Notes: generated by a model not told the origin, from the letters alone. A stretch of 64,000 nucleotides of DNA from Corticium candelabrum (GCF_963422355.1 NC_085102.1:4673420-4737419), one strand, 5' to 3'. Shown: positions 52,706 to 64,000, numbered from the stretch's first letter. Translations and numbers: made by a program.

Positions 52706-53413
52706 TCCAACAATCGTAAAGATCAAATGAAGTTTAATTAACCAGTTAAACGTAGTTGAATTCGTCTGGAGATGCACTGCTGTGCGCACGCGCACGGCGG
52801 ACTCACGGCCTGCGTTGAACGAAGCATGCGCATCGCCAGCGACTATCCGGCACGCCACAGCGCAGCAAGCGTCCCAGAGCGCGTGTGTTTCGTTTCGTTT
52901 CGTTTCGTTTCGTTCATGGCAGACGGCGAGTAGTCAAAAGGAGAATATCAACAGAGCAAGTTCGCACTCGCGACGGAGACAGCCAGCGCCGCTGGATTCA
53001 CCACTGGCAGGTCGCCTGCTCAAGAAACAGCAGGTAGATGACTCGGCCTTTTTTCCGCGGTTGCGAGTCATCTCAATTTCGTGTGCTGTGTCTGCCGTCG
53101 CGGTGATTTCGCGCGTTTTTTTGATGCCACGTGATCGCGTATATCCGGGAGAGGATATCGCGCGCGAGCGGGTGGCGCTCAGCGTACGTACCTGGTTGTA
53201 GCGAAGATATTTGTCGCAGCGGTTGCAGTGTATAGGGCGTATGAGCAGCTAGCTGGTTGCAATGAGATAGGCGTAGCTGCTGTGGGCGTTGGCGAGTCAA
53301 GGGTGGCGCTGATGCAAACAAGCACATTGCGAGAAGTCGAGAATGCTGCATGGCTGTGCTAGTTCACCTCGGTTTACGCGCGAGCGAGCAGTCTCCGTGT
53401 CGGTTTCTCTTGG
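52706..53413. other. upstream region of the transposase gene
   Basis: GC-rich, with a GTTTC repeat (TTTCGTTTCGTTTCG at 52888-52915) and TATATCCGGGAGAGGATAT near 53140. No clear gene; it may hold a promoter. Confidence 0.4.
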
Positions 53414-53599
53414 ATGGCAGAGCAACATCACACTGCAGCCTCAGATGACGCCCAGGGTGGGCACGTGCTGTCTAATCAGCAGCTACAGGGGCTGATGACC
53501 GAAGCGGCGAGAAAGGCGGTCGCGGAGTTTGCGCGGGGTACTCAACGCGTCATCACTCGGGGCGTCTTTATTGTTCATGTAGCCGTCTGCCCGACGTAG
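53414..53599 (+). CDS. hypothetical short protein or first exon
   Basis: 61 codons: MAEQHHTAASDDAQGGHVLS, then a helix-like AARKAVAEFARGTQRV. A TATCCGGG motif lies about 265 bases upstream and a GT occurs after RGTQRV. No homology recognised. It could be the first exon of an unknown gene or chance. Confidence 0.3.
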   Translation: MAEQHHTAASDDAQGGHVLSNQQLQGLMTEAARKAVAEFARGTQRVITRGVFIVHVAVCPT

Positions 53600-53985
53600 T
53601 CAAATACTGCATGTTCGTCGAGAGTAATTTGCCAGTCGAACGTTTAGCCAGCGCCTAGGACTTGTATAGCTTGCATGAGAGAGTGTTCACAAGTGTCAGT
53701 TATGGTGGGTGCATGCGTTAGTGTCGGCATGGTTAATTTACTGAAAAAATGGCCGTTGCGTGGCGGCCACGTGGCCGGCAGTAATACAGTCATTGGTGAA
53801 GGCGTTGCATGATCCGGGATGGCGGGTTTCCGGACGGCCTGTGGAGCGGCTCAGGAGACAGGGAGCCATCAGCGGCGGACGACTGTACGTATACTATATG
53901 TGTATAGGTAGCAAGAAAATAGGTGTCATGTACTGAGTGGCTATTGTGAAACCACCCGCGGTGGTTAGCGCAGGGCCAGCGGTAT
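53600..53985. other. no gene recognised
   Basis: Moderate GC, no microsatellite and no supported exon. Confidence 0.4.
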
Positions 53986-54540
53986 TCGGGGTTGGCATTA
54001 ACACGATCAGCAGGCGGTCCCAATCTGTGGCGGGACGGCTGGTCCAGGTCGGTGCTAGTCACGTTGGCTCACGCACGATCAGCGGGCGGTCCCATTCTGT
54101 GGCGGGACGGCTGGTCCAGGCAGGGGCAGGGCCGGCACTAGTCTGGTTTGCTCACGCAGGGTCAGCAGGCGGTCCCCTTTGTGTGGAGGGACGGCTGGTC
54201 CAGGTCTGTCGCAGGGCCGGTGCTAGTCATTTTGGCTCGCGCACGATCAGCAGGCGGTCTCATTCTGTGGCGGGACGGCCGGGGCAGGGCCGGCACTGGT
54301 CAGGTTTGCTCACACAGAATCAGCAGGCGGTCCCCGTTGTGTGGCGGGACGGCTGGTCCAGGCCGGCGCTAGTCAGGTTTGCTCGCGTAGGATCAGCAGG
54401 CGGTCCCCTTTGTGTGGCGGGACGGCTGGTCCAGGGCTGGTGCTGGTGGGGTTGGCTCACGCACGACCAGCAGGCGGTCCAATTCTGTGGCAGGACGGCT
54501 GGTCCAGGCCGGGGCAGGGCCGGCACTAGTCAGGTTTGAC
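53986..54540. repeat. GC-rich minisatellite, unit about 72-85 bases, seven copies
   Basis: Each unit has GATCAGCAGGCGGTCCC, GTGGCGGGACGGCTGGTCCA and GGCTCACGCA. Units start near 54005, 54078, 54163, 54246, 54319, 54391 and 54468. Frames run open on both strands because the repeat lacks stops; I see no reason to call it coding. Confidence 0.9.
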
Positions 54541-54549
54541 TTGGACATT

Positions 54550-55085
54550 ATATAGAAGACACATTAAACAACTCGACCAATTTCACATGCGATGTCTTCG
54601 CAGAATTGGAAATATAAAATGGCAAGACATGATACTCAATACCGACGTTCTGAAGAAATGAAACATGCCTGGAATTGAGGCTCTACTACTATAAGCTCAA
54701 CTCCGACGGTGTGGCCATCTTGTTCGAATGAAGGATGATAGAATCCCAAGGGCAGTGTTTTAGGGTCAGCTGAAGGAAGGTTCTAAAACAGCAGGTGGTC
54801 AGAAATTGCGCTTTAAAGACACATTGAAATCCAATTTGAAATCTTGTAATATTGATATATCCAACTGGGAAAGCTATGCGTCAGACAGATCTCTGTGGAG
54901 ATCTTATTGCAAAAAATCTCTAGATCATTTTGAAGACTAGCGTTTGAAAACACTCCCAACAAAAAGGGCAGGAACGAAAGACGACCTCTAAGAGTGGAAA
55001 CTCCACATGCGATGTTTGTGGACGCTCCTACATGGCACGCATTGGTCTTTGGAGACACAAGCAAAGCCATAAATGAGTTTGGTCA
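54550..55085 (+). mobile_element. LINE 3' end of a different family (B)
   Basis: Reads QFHMRCLRRIGNIKWQDMIL, then a broken part, LRRCGHLVRMKDDRIPRAVF, GGQKLRFKDTLKSNLKSCNI, WESYASDRSLWRS, then a final finger CDVCGRSYMARIGLWRHKQ. This is the classic end of L1/RTE-type LINE proteins of invertebrates. At least two stops. Unlike family A it has one finger. Confidence 0.82.
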
Positions 55086-55103
55086 TGTCGACCACTCACT
55101 CCA

Positions 55104-55106
<3 letters not shown>

Positions 55107-55176
<70 letters not shown>
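55107..55176. repeat. (TG)n microsatellite
   Basis: Pure TG run joining LINE B to LINE A copy 5. Confidence 0.96.
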
Positions 55177-55177
<1 letters not shown>

Positions 55178-56078
55178 CTCGATGGGATAATGCAAGTCTG
55201 ATGTCTGACGTCCTTCGTCGCCGCCGCCTGCAGTGGTTAGGACATTACTTTTGACTTGCCTTCAAAGAAGAATGTAGCCATTATCAAGAACAAACTCCAT
55301 AGCATAGCGAATAAATCGAGGGATAAATACAGTATGATTTCTTTTCACTCGATCTATTTTATTTTCTATGAACGCCTGCAATCAGATTACCAAAGAAACT
55401 ATTATTTGGGTGGCTGTCACATTCTAGACCAGCTCAGGGGCCCCGCCTCAGATGGAAAGACAGGATCCAGACTGACTTGAAGTTGTTAAAACTAGAGAAT
55501 TGGTATGACCTGGCACAGGAACGTCCAGAATGGCGAGCTTCATGTCAGGATGAAGTTACACGTACCTCTATTGAACGATCATTTTCATGTGCTGTGTGTT
55601 GCCGCTCATTTCGGAGTCATTCAAGTATGAAACGACGCAAGTCAAGTGTATTGTGGAACGCCAACTGCCTCTGTGTGAACAAACAGGCGTAGTGCAATGT
55701 ACCAAGTGTCATTGGTGGCTGAGAAATAGGGGTGGACTGGCAATACATAAATGTTTAAATGTGTCTTCTTCTTCTTTGACTATGTCATCATCATCAACGA
55801 CTCTATTATCGATCCTGTCATCATCACTTGGCTCCAGTGATTGTACCTCAAGTCGGATACCGGAGCCTGATAGAACATGCTGTTGCTGCCATTGAAGTCA
55901 ATGTGGACAGTGCTTCAAATCCAAGCCAGGATACCAACTGCATAACTGATGTAGAAGACATACGTCTCCGGTGGCTCAAGGACATACAGAGACATAAGTG
56001 CAGACAGTAACTACCTCGTCTTTCAGCTCTCCCCATATATGGAGCGGCGTGGCCAGACACTGGCAGCTGTAGTCAAGT

Positions 56079-56080
<2 letters not shown>
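55177..56080 (+). mobile_element. LINE 3' end with zinc fingers (family A, copy 5)
   Basis: Plus-strand copy of the element at 6099-6961: LMSDVLRRRRLQWLGH, then about 115 unrelated bases (55250-55373), then DRIQTDLKLLKLENWYDLAQ, CAVCCRSFRSHSSMK, CTKCHWWLRNRGGLAIHKC and LRWLKDIQRHKCRQ. Frameshifts are present. It ends at a TG run beside GOSR2 copy 4, in the same relation as in units 1 and 3. Confidence 0.8.

Positions 56081-56151
<71 letters not shown>
56081..56151. repeat. (TG)n microsatellite
   Basis: Boundary between GOSR2 intron 4 and the LINE A 3' end, inverted relative to 6005-6098. Confidence 0.96.
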
Positions 56152-56154
<3 letters not shown>

Positions 56155-56595
56155 TACATCCATACATTTGCTGTAAATCTCCTTGACAACAATTCATTCC
56201 TATCGTGCTCTTCCTTTTCCTATCACAACATCACGCTGCATCCAACACGACATTTCAATTTCTCCTTATTGTGTGCATCTCCATACCTTAAGCCGCTGTT
56301 TCTGTTACACCGTCCTAAGAGTACTATGTAGATGCTGACAATCATATGACAATTGTTCAACTCGTCTGTACAAGAAACAAATTCATTTAACCACAAATAA
56401 TCAACCCAATTGTGCAACCCACTTAAGTGTTTTAGACAAAGTATACATACATGGTATACAAACATATTATGTATTATTAGTCTGTAACTTAGTTTGTCCG
56501 TCTGTCTGTACATATGGCATAGGCATGACGATATGCTTCTTATATGGTCAGTGGGTGGATGGTGGACAAACGTCTACAATATACATTGGCTCTTG

Positions 56596-57187
56596 CAGGG
56601 GCGTAGTGTGACCTCTAGAAATGGGGGTAGACTTACAATGCTATGGGACACGCCCATTTTTTATTAGTTTGTACTTATCCACACATTACATATCCTTACA
56701 TGCATACCCAGACAGACCCACAGTGTACATAGTTAACTACCTACCTGCATGCAAACACCTGGTTGAATCATGTCTACTTTAACATAAAACTGTTTATGCA
56801 AATCTGCTAGAAGAATTGACAAAGACAAGACAAGGCAAACTGAATGCAAGCCTGCATAATGCTATCGGCAGCTAAGTATAGACCGTACGCTTGTGTCTAG
56901 CCAATACCCATATACAAGATAGAAATCAAATGCAGATGTTCTAACTAAGCGTCGCTTATAAGTTTGATCAATTAATATAATAACAAACTCTGTTGTCCAT
57001 TAAATTTAAATTTGTATTACATGGACATGTGACTCACACGTGAAGGATTGGTATCCCAATATTAAAACCCATTTCCAAGCATTACGTGTCTAAAGTCCAC
57101 AAATTTTAAGACAACGCCTACAAATAATGGGGGAAGGGCTACAGCCCGGTCTAGTCCATGCCAAGCTACTAAAAGAGTACACCCCTG
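56596..57187. mobile_element. hAT-like element H2, unit 4 copy (inverted)
   Basis: The ends CAGGGGCGTAGTGTG and inverted CAGGGGTGTACTC are flanked by GCTCTTG/CCTCTTG. Sister of 32504-33099. Confidence 0.6.
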
Positions 57188-57231
57188 CCTCTTGTCTAGT
57201 TTAGACTGTATAGAATACAGACATATTACTG

Positions 57232-57941
57232 CAGGGGCGTATCGTGATCTCTAGAAATGGAGGATAGATTTCACTCTGCTACAGGACATGCCCACTTCTT
57301 ACTGACTTTTAATTAACTGATATGTTAAATCAGTGGCGTATCCAGACTGGAAAAAAGGTGATGCAAACTTGGACAATTTAGGGAGGTTTCACTAAAAGTT
57401 TGTGAATACCATAGTATACATTAATGTCTCATTACCACATGAATTTGATATCTACAACGTACTTAGTATCATGGTATATTATATGTGTACTCGTGAGGAA
57501 CACAAAACATACATTAATTATGTTCTGTATGTTTAAGAAAGACATTCTGAGAGGTTGTTTGTTAACAAACGTATCCAAGGTTGCATCCTAATCAACGTCA
57601 CTTCCATAGTTAAAGTGCATGTAGTGCAAGTCCGTTGAGTCTTTCTTGCCTCATTATAGACTTTAGCTAAGTTATAAGACATTAACATGTTAGGCCACTG
57701 ATACCGGGCTAACAGACCTAGCAACAACGAATTAGAAACGAGAGTAAGAATGTCAGGAAAATGGTAACTTTTGTCACATTGTTTGATAGAATCCATAGGA
57801 ATGATGGTTGTCTCAGTTTACTGTCCAGCACAACAGTGCATTTGCAAGCATGACGTATTTAAAGTCCACAAATTTTAAGACCACGCCTACAAATGATGGG
57901 TGGCTATAGCTCGGTCTAGCCCATGCCACGCTACGCCCCTC
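57232..57941. mobile_element. hAT-like element H1, unit 4 copy (inverted)
   Basis: The ends CAGGGGCGTATCGTG and inverted AGGGGCGTAGCGTGG are flanked by ATTACTG/ATTACTC. Holds the inverse of the 31896-32159 open stretch. Sister of 31750-32459. Confidence 0.65.
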
Positions 57942-58850
57942 ATTACTCTAACCCTAGTGCATGCGTGCCTAGTGCATCTCTTGGTAAGTTAAGATCATCA
58001 TTTCTTCCTCTCTTACATTAGATCTACACAACAATCCTCGTATGTTTTTTGTGATCTCGTGTAAAAGCCATTCCACTGTTTGAGTCAAGTTTACTGACTG
58101 TAACAATGATTTCCTCTTTTTCTTTGTTTCTCTTCACGTTGTCTTTTGTTTACACGCTCTTAGCTGTGTACTTATATATTCATAAATAATTAGTGTCTGG
58201 TGGTTACAGTAGGTTTTACCATACTGTTGTTATATGTATGCAAGGACAACATGTGCCCTTGTAGATAGGAAGGATATAAAACAGCTTGTCTGTTCATCCG
58301 TCTGTCTGTCTGTGTGTCTGTCTGTGTATGTCTAATCTTAAAGTCATGACCCTTAGTCTTCTACAAACTGACAAATAGCTATTTTTAAAGCAAACTTTGC
58401 TTTTACACTTGACAATGTCACTTTACATGATATATATCCAATAAACCTGCTGTCTGTCTGTCCATCTGTATGCATGTATGTATGTATGTACGTTTGTCTG
58501 TCTGCATATATGTTACGTATGACCGTCCGTCCGTCTGTCTGTCTATCTACCCATCTACCATCCCTCCTCTTATTCCACAAATCTCACAGTTTGGCGCTCT
58601 GCTTCCTGGAAGGTGGTTCTTTAGCGACCATCTGCTCCAACCTCTGAATATCAGAGAACAACTCCTCTAATTTACCCTCAATTTCCTGCTCAAGTTGAGG
58701 CGAATACGAGTGCCCTAGAGATGATATGTGACTCTCAACTTCCAACAACAATCTGCAAACACAAACAAAAATCTGAGGTCGCAAGAATAAAACGAAATAC
58801 GAAATTAGTTTTGTTGTTTACTTGTTCGCTTTTTGATATAATGATTCCAT

Positions 58851-59464
58851 TGACGAAAGGCAGAGGAAGACGGTCACAAAGGCTAGAACATCAACAAGCA
58901 ACGTTGGCAGTACGGGTTATAAAATTGGTAAAATGCCCGGATAATTACAATTCACGAATTTGAGGTAACATTTGATTATTTATTATGTCGTGAGCATGTA
59001 ACTAGAATTTGAGGATAAGTTATAAATTAGAAAACAGAAACTCCTAAAAGTTAAATATATAATTAATAACTAACTAATATTTAGATTATAATAAATATAT
59101 AATTAATTAATCAAATCTATTTTTATTATAAATATTTTGTTGGTTACTATGTATAAACGTTAATCCTTAAATTAATTAATTGTAACTACACGTGATCTAA
59201 CATATAACAATTTATCTATTGCTACACCGGTAAATATTGTTCTTAACTGTAGACAGCAAACCACATTTCTGCTCACAAACTGTGTATGTTTATAACAAAA
59301 TTTCCATCTAGCAACACATCATACTGTATGCAGCAATCCTACACAACAAGCAGCTGTTACAACAATCATTCTTAGCAGACACTTGTCTAGTCAGAGAAGC
59401 ATAGATACACACAAAAATGGAAAGATAAGTACATGTGATGGTTTTGATAAAGGAAACTTGTTCT
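58851..59464. other. GOSR2 upstream region and collagen 3' UTR, unit 4
   Basis: A TATCCGGGC motif on the minus strand near 58934-58942 is 80-odd bases from the GOSR2 ATG. The AT-rich middle and the collagen 3' UTR (59180-59464) match units 1 and 3 in inverse. Confidence 0.6.
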
Positions 59465-60970
59465 TCACTGTCCTCGAGCACAGTAAGTTAGACTGCAATC
59501 TGGAGTGTTAGGTAAGTTGTATATGTAATACTGTCCACAATTGATTACTTCAACACTAGTCTGCCTCCAACAACAATTGCCTCCACGACTAAAGCAAACT
59601 GTTGTTGAAATTTTTTGACCAATTACACTTGGGTGAGATCCTTTTAACCATCCTGATGCAGTAGTTCCACAGTAGTTACCAGATGTGCACTTCTCTGGCA
59701 TAGCTCCACCTATTGTAGGACTGAATGAATGCCAGCCTGGTGTGAAACCATGTGGATTGTTTGAATGACCTGTCCTATCACAGTGATAACCTGTCTTAGA
59801 AACATACTCAGATGTTTGTCTCCAAGTTTCATTTAAAACACGATGATTCCCTGATAAACATTGACTGGGGAGACTATACCCTTTGTCCCCTTTTCCTTTC
59901 ATTCCATTTATTCCTTTGTTTCCTTTCATTCCTTTTCCTCCTTGTAACCCAATCTCCCCCTTTCCACCCTTCTCTCCTTTAAAACCAGGATATCCTCGTT
60001 CACCTTTGTCTCCTTCTTGTCCTTTTTCTCCTCGAGGACCCAAAATTCCTTGCAGTCCACCGACTCCCCTCTCTCCTCTTTCTCCTTTCTCTCCTTTAAA
60101 ACCAGGATATCCTCGTTCACCTTTGTCTCCTTCTTCTCCTTTTTCTCCTCGAGGACCCAAAATTCCTTGCAGTCCACCGACTCCCCTCTCTCCTCTTTCT
60201 CCTTTCTCTCCTTTAAAACCAGGATATCCTCGTTCACCTTTGTCTCCTTCTTCTCCTTTTTCTCCTCGAGAACCCAAAATTCCTTGCAGTCCACCGACTC
60301 CCCTCTCTCCTTTCTCTCCTTTAAAACCAGTATATCCTTGTTCACCTTTGTCTCCTTCTTCTCCTTTTTCTCCTCGAGGACCCAAAATTCCTTGTAGTCC
60401 ACCGACTCCCCTCTCTCCTCTTTCTCCTTTCTCTCCACTCACTCCCATCTCTCCTTTCCTACCTGCAATTCCACGTGGACCCTGTTTACCTGATAATCCC
60501 TTACTGCCAGGTTCACCATTCCTTCCCGCCTCGCCTTTTATTCCAGCTGCTCCTGGCAATCCAATTGAACCGTCTCTTCCTGGTTGACCTGGTATACAAA
60601 TTGCTGATTCTGGTTTGCACATCTGTTTGATGAATGACCCAAATACGTGTGCAATGTTGATTGTAACTTGTGACGACTGACTGGGAGATTGTTCCGACCT
60701 CTTCCCTCTTTCTCCTCCATACTCAGACAACGTCTCATAAACCTGCTTCATTTCCTCTTTTTCTACTTGAAGTTCCTGCAAGTCCAACTGCAACTTCTCT
60801 ACGCTTTTCTCAAATCTTTTCTCCTGAACACTGAGCTTCCACAACAGAAAACCGCTAAACACAAAATTGCCCACAACTAACGATAGAAACAACGCAATCG
60901 TCCATCTGCCGCTTGGGCCACAATTTCCTTGCAAAACTTTACAACTCTCGTCCACTTCGCTGCTGCTCAT
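59465..60970 (-). CDS. type II membrane collagen with D8C domain, unit 4
   Basis: 501 residues, the longest of the four, with four long collagen cassettes ([10 protein letters not shown](P/S)RGEKG) in a row where unit 1 has three and units 2 and 3 one. It lacks the first GLPG block after [10 protein letters not shown] that the others carry. Order otherwise as in unit 1: membrane helix, coiled coil, RGKR, Gly-X-Y, D8C. The linker [13 protein letters not shown] is shared with unit 1. D8C differs at the same places as the other copies: GYHCDRTGHSNN, SGNYCGTTASG, SRGGNCCWRQ, PDCSLTYC. ATG at 60970 (MSSSEVDES). Confidence 0.87.
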   Translation of the reverse strand: MSSSEVDESCKVLQGNCGPSGRWTIALFLSLVVGNFVFSGFLLWKLSVQEKRFEKSVEKLQLDLQELQVEKEEMKQVYETLSEYGGERGKRSEQSPSQSSQVTINIAHVFGSFIKQMCKPESAICIPGQPGRDGSIGLPGAAGIKGEAGRNGEPGSKGLSGKQGPRGIAGRKGEMGVSGEKGERGERGVGGLQGILGPRGEKGEEGDKGEQGYTGFKGEKGERGVGGLQGILGSRGEKGEEGDKGERGYPGFKGEKGERGERGVGGLQGILGPRGEKGEEGDKGERGYPGFKGEKGERGERGVGGLQGILGPRGEKGQEGDKGERGYPGFKGEKGGKGEIGLQGGKGMKGNKGINGMKGKGDKGYSLPSQCLSGNHRVLNETWRQTSEYVSKTGYHCDRTGHSNNPHGFTPGWHSFSPTIGGAMPEKCTSGNYCGTTASGWLKGSHPSVIGQKISTTVCFSRGGNCCWRQTSVEVINCGQYYIYNLPNTPDCSLTYCARGQ

Positions 60971-61305
60971 TGCATGCGCTATCGTCGTCGTTCTCTTACT
61001 AGACTCGGAGGTACCCAGTCCTCTCTTCGCGCGCACGTTACTGAGTGTGCAATCAAAGCGATGCAGTGCGCATGTCCGACCTTGACGCACCTTTAATTAA
61101 TATTAATTCGAGGTCGAGGAAAAATGCAAGCATTTTACTATAGACAAAAAAATTAATGTAGCCTGCTACAACAGAAGCTTGTAGAAGTGCACGCTAAAGT
61201 GTAGAACACACGCCCTTTATTTCATATCCGGGATATATCATTTCACATGTCCCGTTTGTACAATTGTGTGCGTGTTTTTCTACTCTGTTCTGCGTTCTTG
61301 TCCCT
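60971..61305. promoter_or_regulatory. divergent promoter between collagen/D8C and SAP30BP, unit 4
   Basis: Inverse of 2303-2637 and almost identical to it, with CATATCCGGGATAT at about 61224-61237, some 70 bases from the SAP30BP ATG. Confidence 0.55.
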
Positions 61306-62263
61306 ATGTCGGGTAGCATGAGTTACAGTCAGGTGTCCAAACAGCTTGTGACCTATCAGGGCGACTCAGACGAGGAGGACGCGAACTCGAAGGCAAAATT
61401 CAGTGATGACAGCGAACCAGACAATTCCGAAGTCGCGTCGGCCAGCGCGAGTCCGATTCTCTCGTCCGGAGGTCTCGTGCAATTCCAACGCAGTTCGAGC
61501 GCATCGACGTCATTGCTGAGGAATGTGCTCGTAAGGACCCGGATACAGGCTGCTCCCGTTGTGTCATTGGTCTCTTACGCGCGGGAGGGCGATGACTCAG
61601 GCAGTGAGAGTGAAGATGAAATGACGGAAAAATGGTGAGTTGATTTTAAAGCAAATAAGCAAATTTAATTAAATATTTAATTACAATATTATTAATAAAA
61701 TTAAAATAAATTAATATATTAGTTGTTAGTCTAGTTGCCTATTTTATATTAAATTTATTTTATTAATATCAATTTACAAATTAAATTAATTTGTTTGTGA
61801 TAGCCAGACTAGATAATACACTTGAACACTACAAATGATGGGCAGGACAGACAGACAGACAGGAAGCTGACAAATCAATGCCACGGACAGACGAGACATA
61901 CAAGTTAAACCTTCTCAAACTCTGCATTTCACATTGTGTAACACCAACATGTTTTTCTGTAGTCCAACGACTATCCCACAAGTCACATTCTCTATCCACT
62001 TCAAGATGACTTCGAAGGTACATCCCCATTCAGTAGCGACTCTCCCCTCCCCCCAGGGGCACCAACCACCGACAACCCGACAAAATCCCACCGTCCACCT
62101 CGCGTCAACCTACCACCGGCTCCTTCCAGACAATGCAAACCCGAGTTACAATCCAAGATAACTAATTTATTGAAAAAGCAAAGACAGAGAAACATACGAC
62201 TGAACGAGAGCGTACAGAAACGGAAAGACTTCCACAATCCAAGTTTTTATGAAAAACTCGTCA
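61306..62263 (+). pseudogene. SAP30BP: SAP30BP copy 4, 3' truncated
   Basis: Exon 1 is 61306-61634 and is one base shorter at its end than unit 1 (GACGGAAAAATG for GGCGGGAAAAGTG), which spoils the phase-0 join. Exon 2 starts at 61963 (DYPTSHILYPLQDDFEGTSP) and is cut at about 62263 after SFYEKLVS, where CAGA-type spacer follows. The last half of the conserved block is gone. Confidence 0.85.
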
Positions 62264-62944
62264 GTCAGGCTGTCGAGGTCATTTTTCTGCCTGTAAGTTT
62301 GTTTGTCCGTCTGTCTGAACATATGCCTGATGATCACTACGTGGATGGTGGACAAACATCTCTAGACTCTATACAATATAGATTGGCTTTTGTGGTCTGT
62401 TAAACAGCCTTAGTTTGGACTGTATAGAAAAATTGTATCCAAGTTAAGATCCTCTTACATTAGATCTGCAAGACAATCCCTCATATGTTTTTCGCAATCT
62501 GGTGCAACAAACATTCCACTGTTTGAGTCAAGTTTACTAACTGTAACGATGACTTCCTTTGTTTCTTTCTTTCTGTCTTTTGTTTACACACTGTTAGTTG
62601 TGTACTTATATACCATCTATAAATATTTTTAATTTTTTATAATTAATGTCTGGTGGTTGAAGTAGGTTTGCACCATACTGTTGTTCTATGGAGGAAACGG
62701 CCACGTGCTGTTGCAGATTGGAAAATATAAAACAGCTTGTCTGTTCATCCATCCATCCATCTGTCTGTAAATATTATGTCCATCTGTCTGTATGTATGCA
62801 TGTGCCATGTATGTCTGTATGTCTGTCTGTCTGTATATATGTATGTCCATCCATCTGTCTCCATACATATATTTTCCATTTAAATCAAACGTTTACATCA
62901 TGAGCAACCTAACACTAACACAACAAGACCATTACTGTCCTAAA
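62264..62944. other. unit spacer with CTGT microsatellites
   Basis: Inverse of 9000-9050 joined to 9890-10400 and 37680-38180. No gene. Confidence 0.6.
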
Positions 62945-63540
62945 GCATACAAACTACACTGAGCACAATACATTTCGACGTTCTAACTCGCTATGCTAAT
63001 GAGTTTGTCCAAGACGACTTTTGCATTGCAACGTTGTAGTGTCACTGAAATGATTGATCACCACTTGTTCTTGAAGTCGGTCTCATTTCGTTTTCCTTCA
63101 TCATCTCTTGCACTCTTTGCCAGCTTGTTTGCCCCAACGGCCAAAATGTTGGAAAACAAGAGGAATGACCAATGGGCAGGTCCTTCTGGCAGCAGCTCAG
63201 AATTATACTTTGCCTCTTTCTTCTCCCGTTTCATTGCTGCTACTCCTTCTTCTCTGGAGGCTGCCTTCACTGAGTCCAAACACCATGGATGAGCCAATGA
63301 CACATCTAATTCAATGTCTGCACCTAAATCTGGGTTATAAACGAGGATGTCCGACCTCTTGTCACTGTTGACATACCGGTATTGTGGCTCTGGTTTGTGT
63401 GGCAAGTTGAGTTGAGAAAGGCAGTTAGACCATGCTGACACAATTGAGTTGTGAGTGTGCACTGGACCACCGCCAGTCTTACAAGTGATTAGATGGTATC
63501 CTTGGATGTCCACTTCCTTTCCACAATCACAACTGCTCGA
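62945..63540 (-). mobile_element. 3' fragment of RLE-type LINE (family R2, copy 5)
   Basis: Minus-strand frame 63513..63058: DIQGYHLITCKTGGGPVHTH, DKRSDILVYNPDLGADIELD, VSLAHPWCLDSVKAASREEG, one codon shorter in the KREKKEAKYN part, with a frame-shifted end. Sister of 8340-8935. Confidence 0.78.
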
Positions 63541-63634
63541 TGTCTGTCTGTAAATACATGTATGTCCGTCTGTCTGTGTGTCTGTCTGTCTGTCTGTCCG
63601 TCAATACAGCTGCTTAAATATCAGAATGAAGAGG

Positions 63635-63860
63635 GAAGAAAACCATACACTATTCACTCCTGTCCCGACCTAACCGGTTCAGGAGGAAGAAGGAAGGAAA
63701 CTATACACTATACACTTCTGTCCCGACCTAACCGATTCAGGAGAAAGGAAAAACTATAATCTACACACTCCTGCCCTGACCTAACCGGTTCAGGAGAAAG
63801 GAAAAACTATAAACTACGCACTCCCGCCCGACCTAACCGATAAGGGAGAGAAGGACGACC
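63635..63860. repeat. minisatellite, unit about 55-65 bases, four copies
   Basis: Each unit has CCCGACCTAACCGGTTCAGGAG followed by AAGGAAAAACTATA and CACACTCCTG. Sites near 63664, 63722, 63775 and 63826. Confidence 0.85.
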
Positions 63861-64000
63861 TTGCCAATGAACCAACCGGTTCAGACATGCCTTCACTCTT
63901 GCTGGCATATTTGGTCATGTACTTAGACACCATTTCTGCATTGACACACACCTGCATGTCAACATTAGCCCGCCAGCCTGTCAATTGAGCCCGGTTATGC
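63861..64000. other. window end, no gene recognised
   Basis: Unique sequence. Short open frames only. Confidence 0.4.

Larger units (their letters stand above)
56166..58850 (-). pseudogene. GOSR2: GOSR2 exons 1-4, unit 4, broken and inverted
   Basis: Exons 58850..58822, 58752..58588, 56365..56287 and 56219..56166. Exons 1 and 2 are open (KLLLEVESHISSLG in place of KLLMEVE). Exon 3 has a stop where other copies read LRTFQQKQ (GTGTAACAG for GTTCCAACAG). The 3' exons are missing, as in the other units. Confidence 0.85.

Noticed and set aside
53986-54540. 200-codon plus-strand frame over the GC-rich minisatellite
   Set aside because: Open only because the repeat has no stops; the composition follows the repeat unit.

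Overview
The window is animal nuclear DNA. It has short GT-AG introns, metazoan genes (SAP30BP, GOSR2, DIP2) and membrane collagens ending in a uromodulin-type D8C domain. LINEs, Helitrons, MITEs and long CA and CAGA microsatellites fill the rest. An early-branching metazoan, most likely a sponge, fits best; this is inferred from gene style, not from a search.

The layout is a complex unit repeated four times. A full unit reads: SAP30BP (leftward) - shared promoter - collagen/D8C gene (rightward) - 5' exons of GOSR2 (rightward) - LINE and SINE debris - a fragment of an endonuclease-bearing LINE - CAGA-rich spacer. Unit 1 runs from about 0.1 to 10.3 kb, unit 2 from 10.4 to 24.7 kb, and unit 3 from about 28.6 kb to its LINE debris near 36.7 kb. 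Unit 4 is inverted and fills 55.2-63.5 kb. SAP30BP looks whole only in unit 1. GOSR2 is never complete: exons 1-4 are present in units 1 and 3, broken copies in units 2 and 4, and no SNARE or membrane exon is seen. The four collagen/D8C genes are all open from start to stop.

Pieces of a fourth host gene, DIP2, are scattered on the minus strand. A second-adenylation-domain piece lies inside SAP30BP exon 1 of unit 2. The N-terminal exons plus a first-adenylation-domain piece lie at 24.7-26.5 kb. A longer set of pieces lies at 39.7-50.3 kb, next to a broken SAP30BP copy. All lack parts of the gene.

Mobile DNA: a young Ty3/Gypsy (Mag-like) LTR element (16.1-20.3 kb), an RLE-type LINE (about 41.9-45.7 kb) carrying a 509-bp palindromic insertion, a small Helitron (41.3-41.9 kb), an intact-looking Mutator-like transposase gene (51.0-52.7 kb), a Tc1/mariner-like element (27.4-28.6 kb), and several MITEs whose empty sites can be read from sister units in the same window.

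The most interesting signal is in the collagen/D8C family. The four proteins are nearly identical except for a few codons beside the D8C cysteines. These differ almost only at codon positions 1 and 2, as expected for a diversified recognition surface. The number of collagen cassettes also differs (3, 1, 1, 4).
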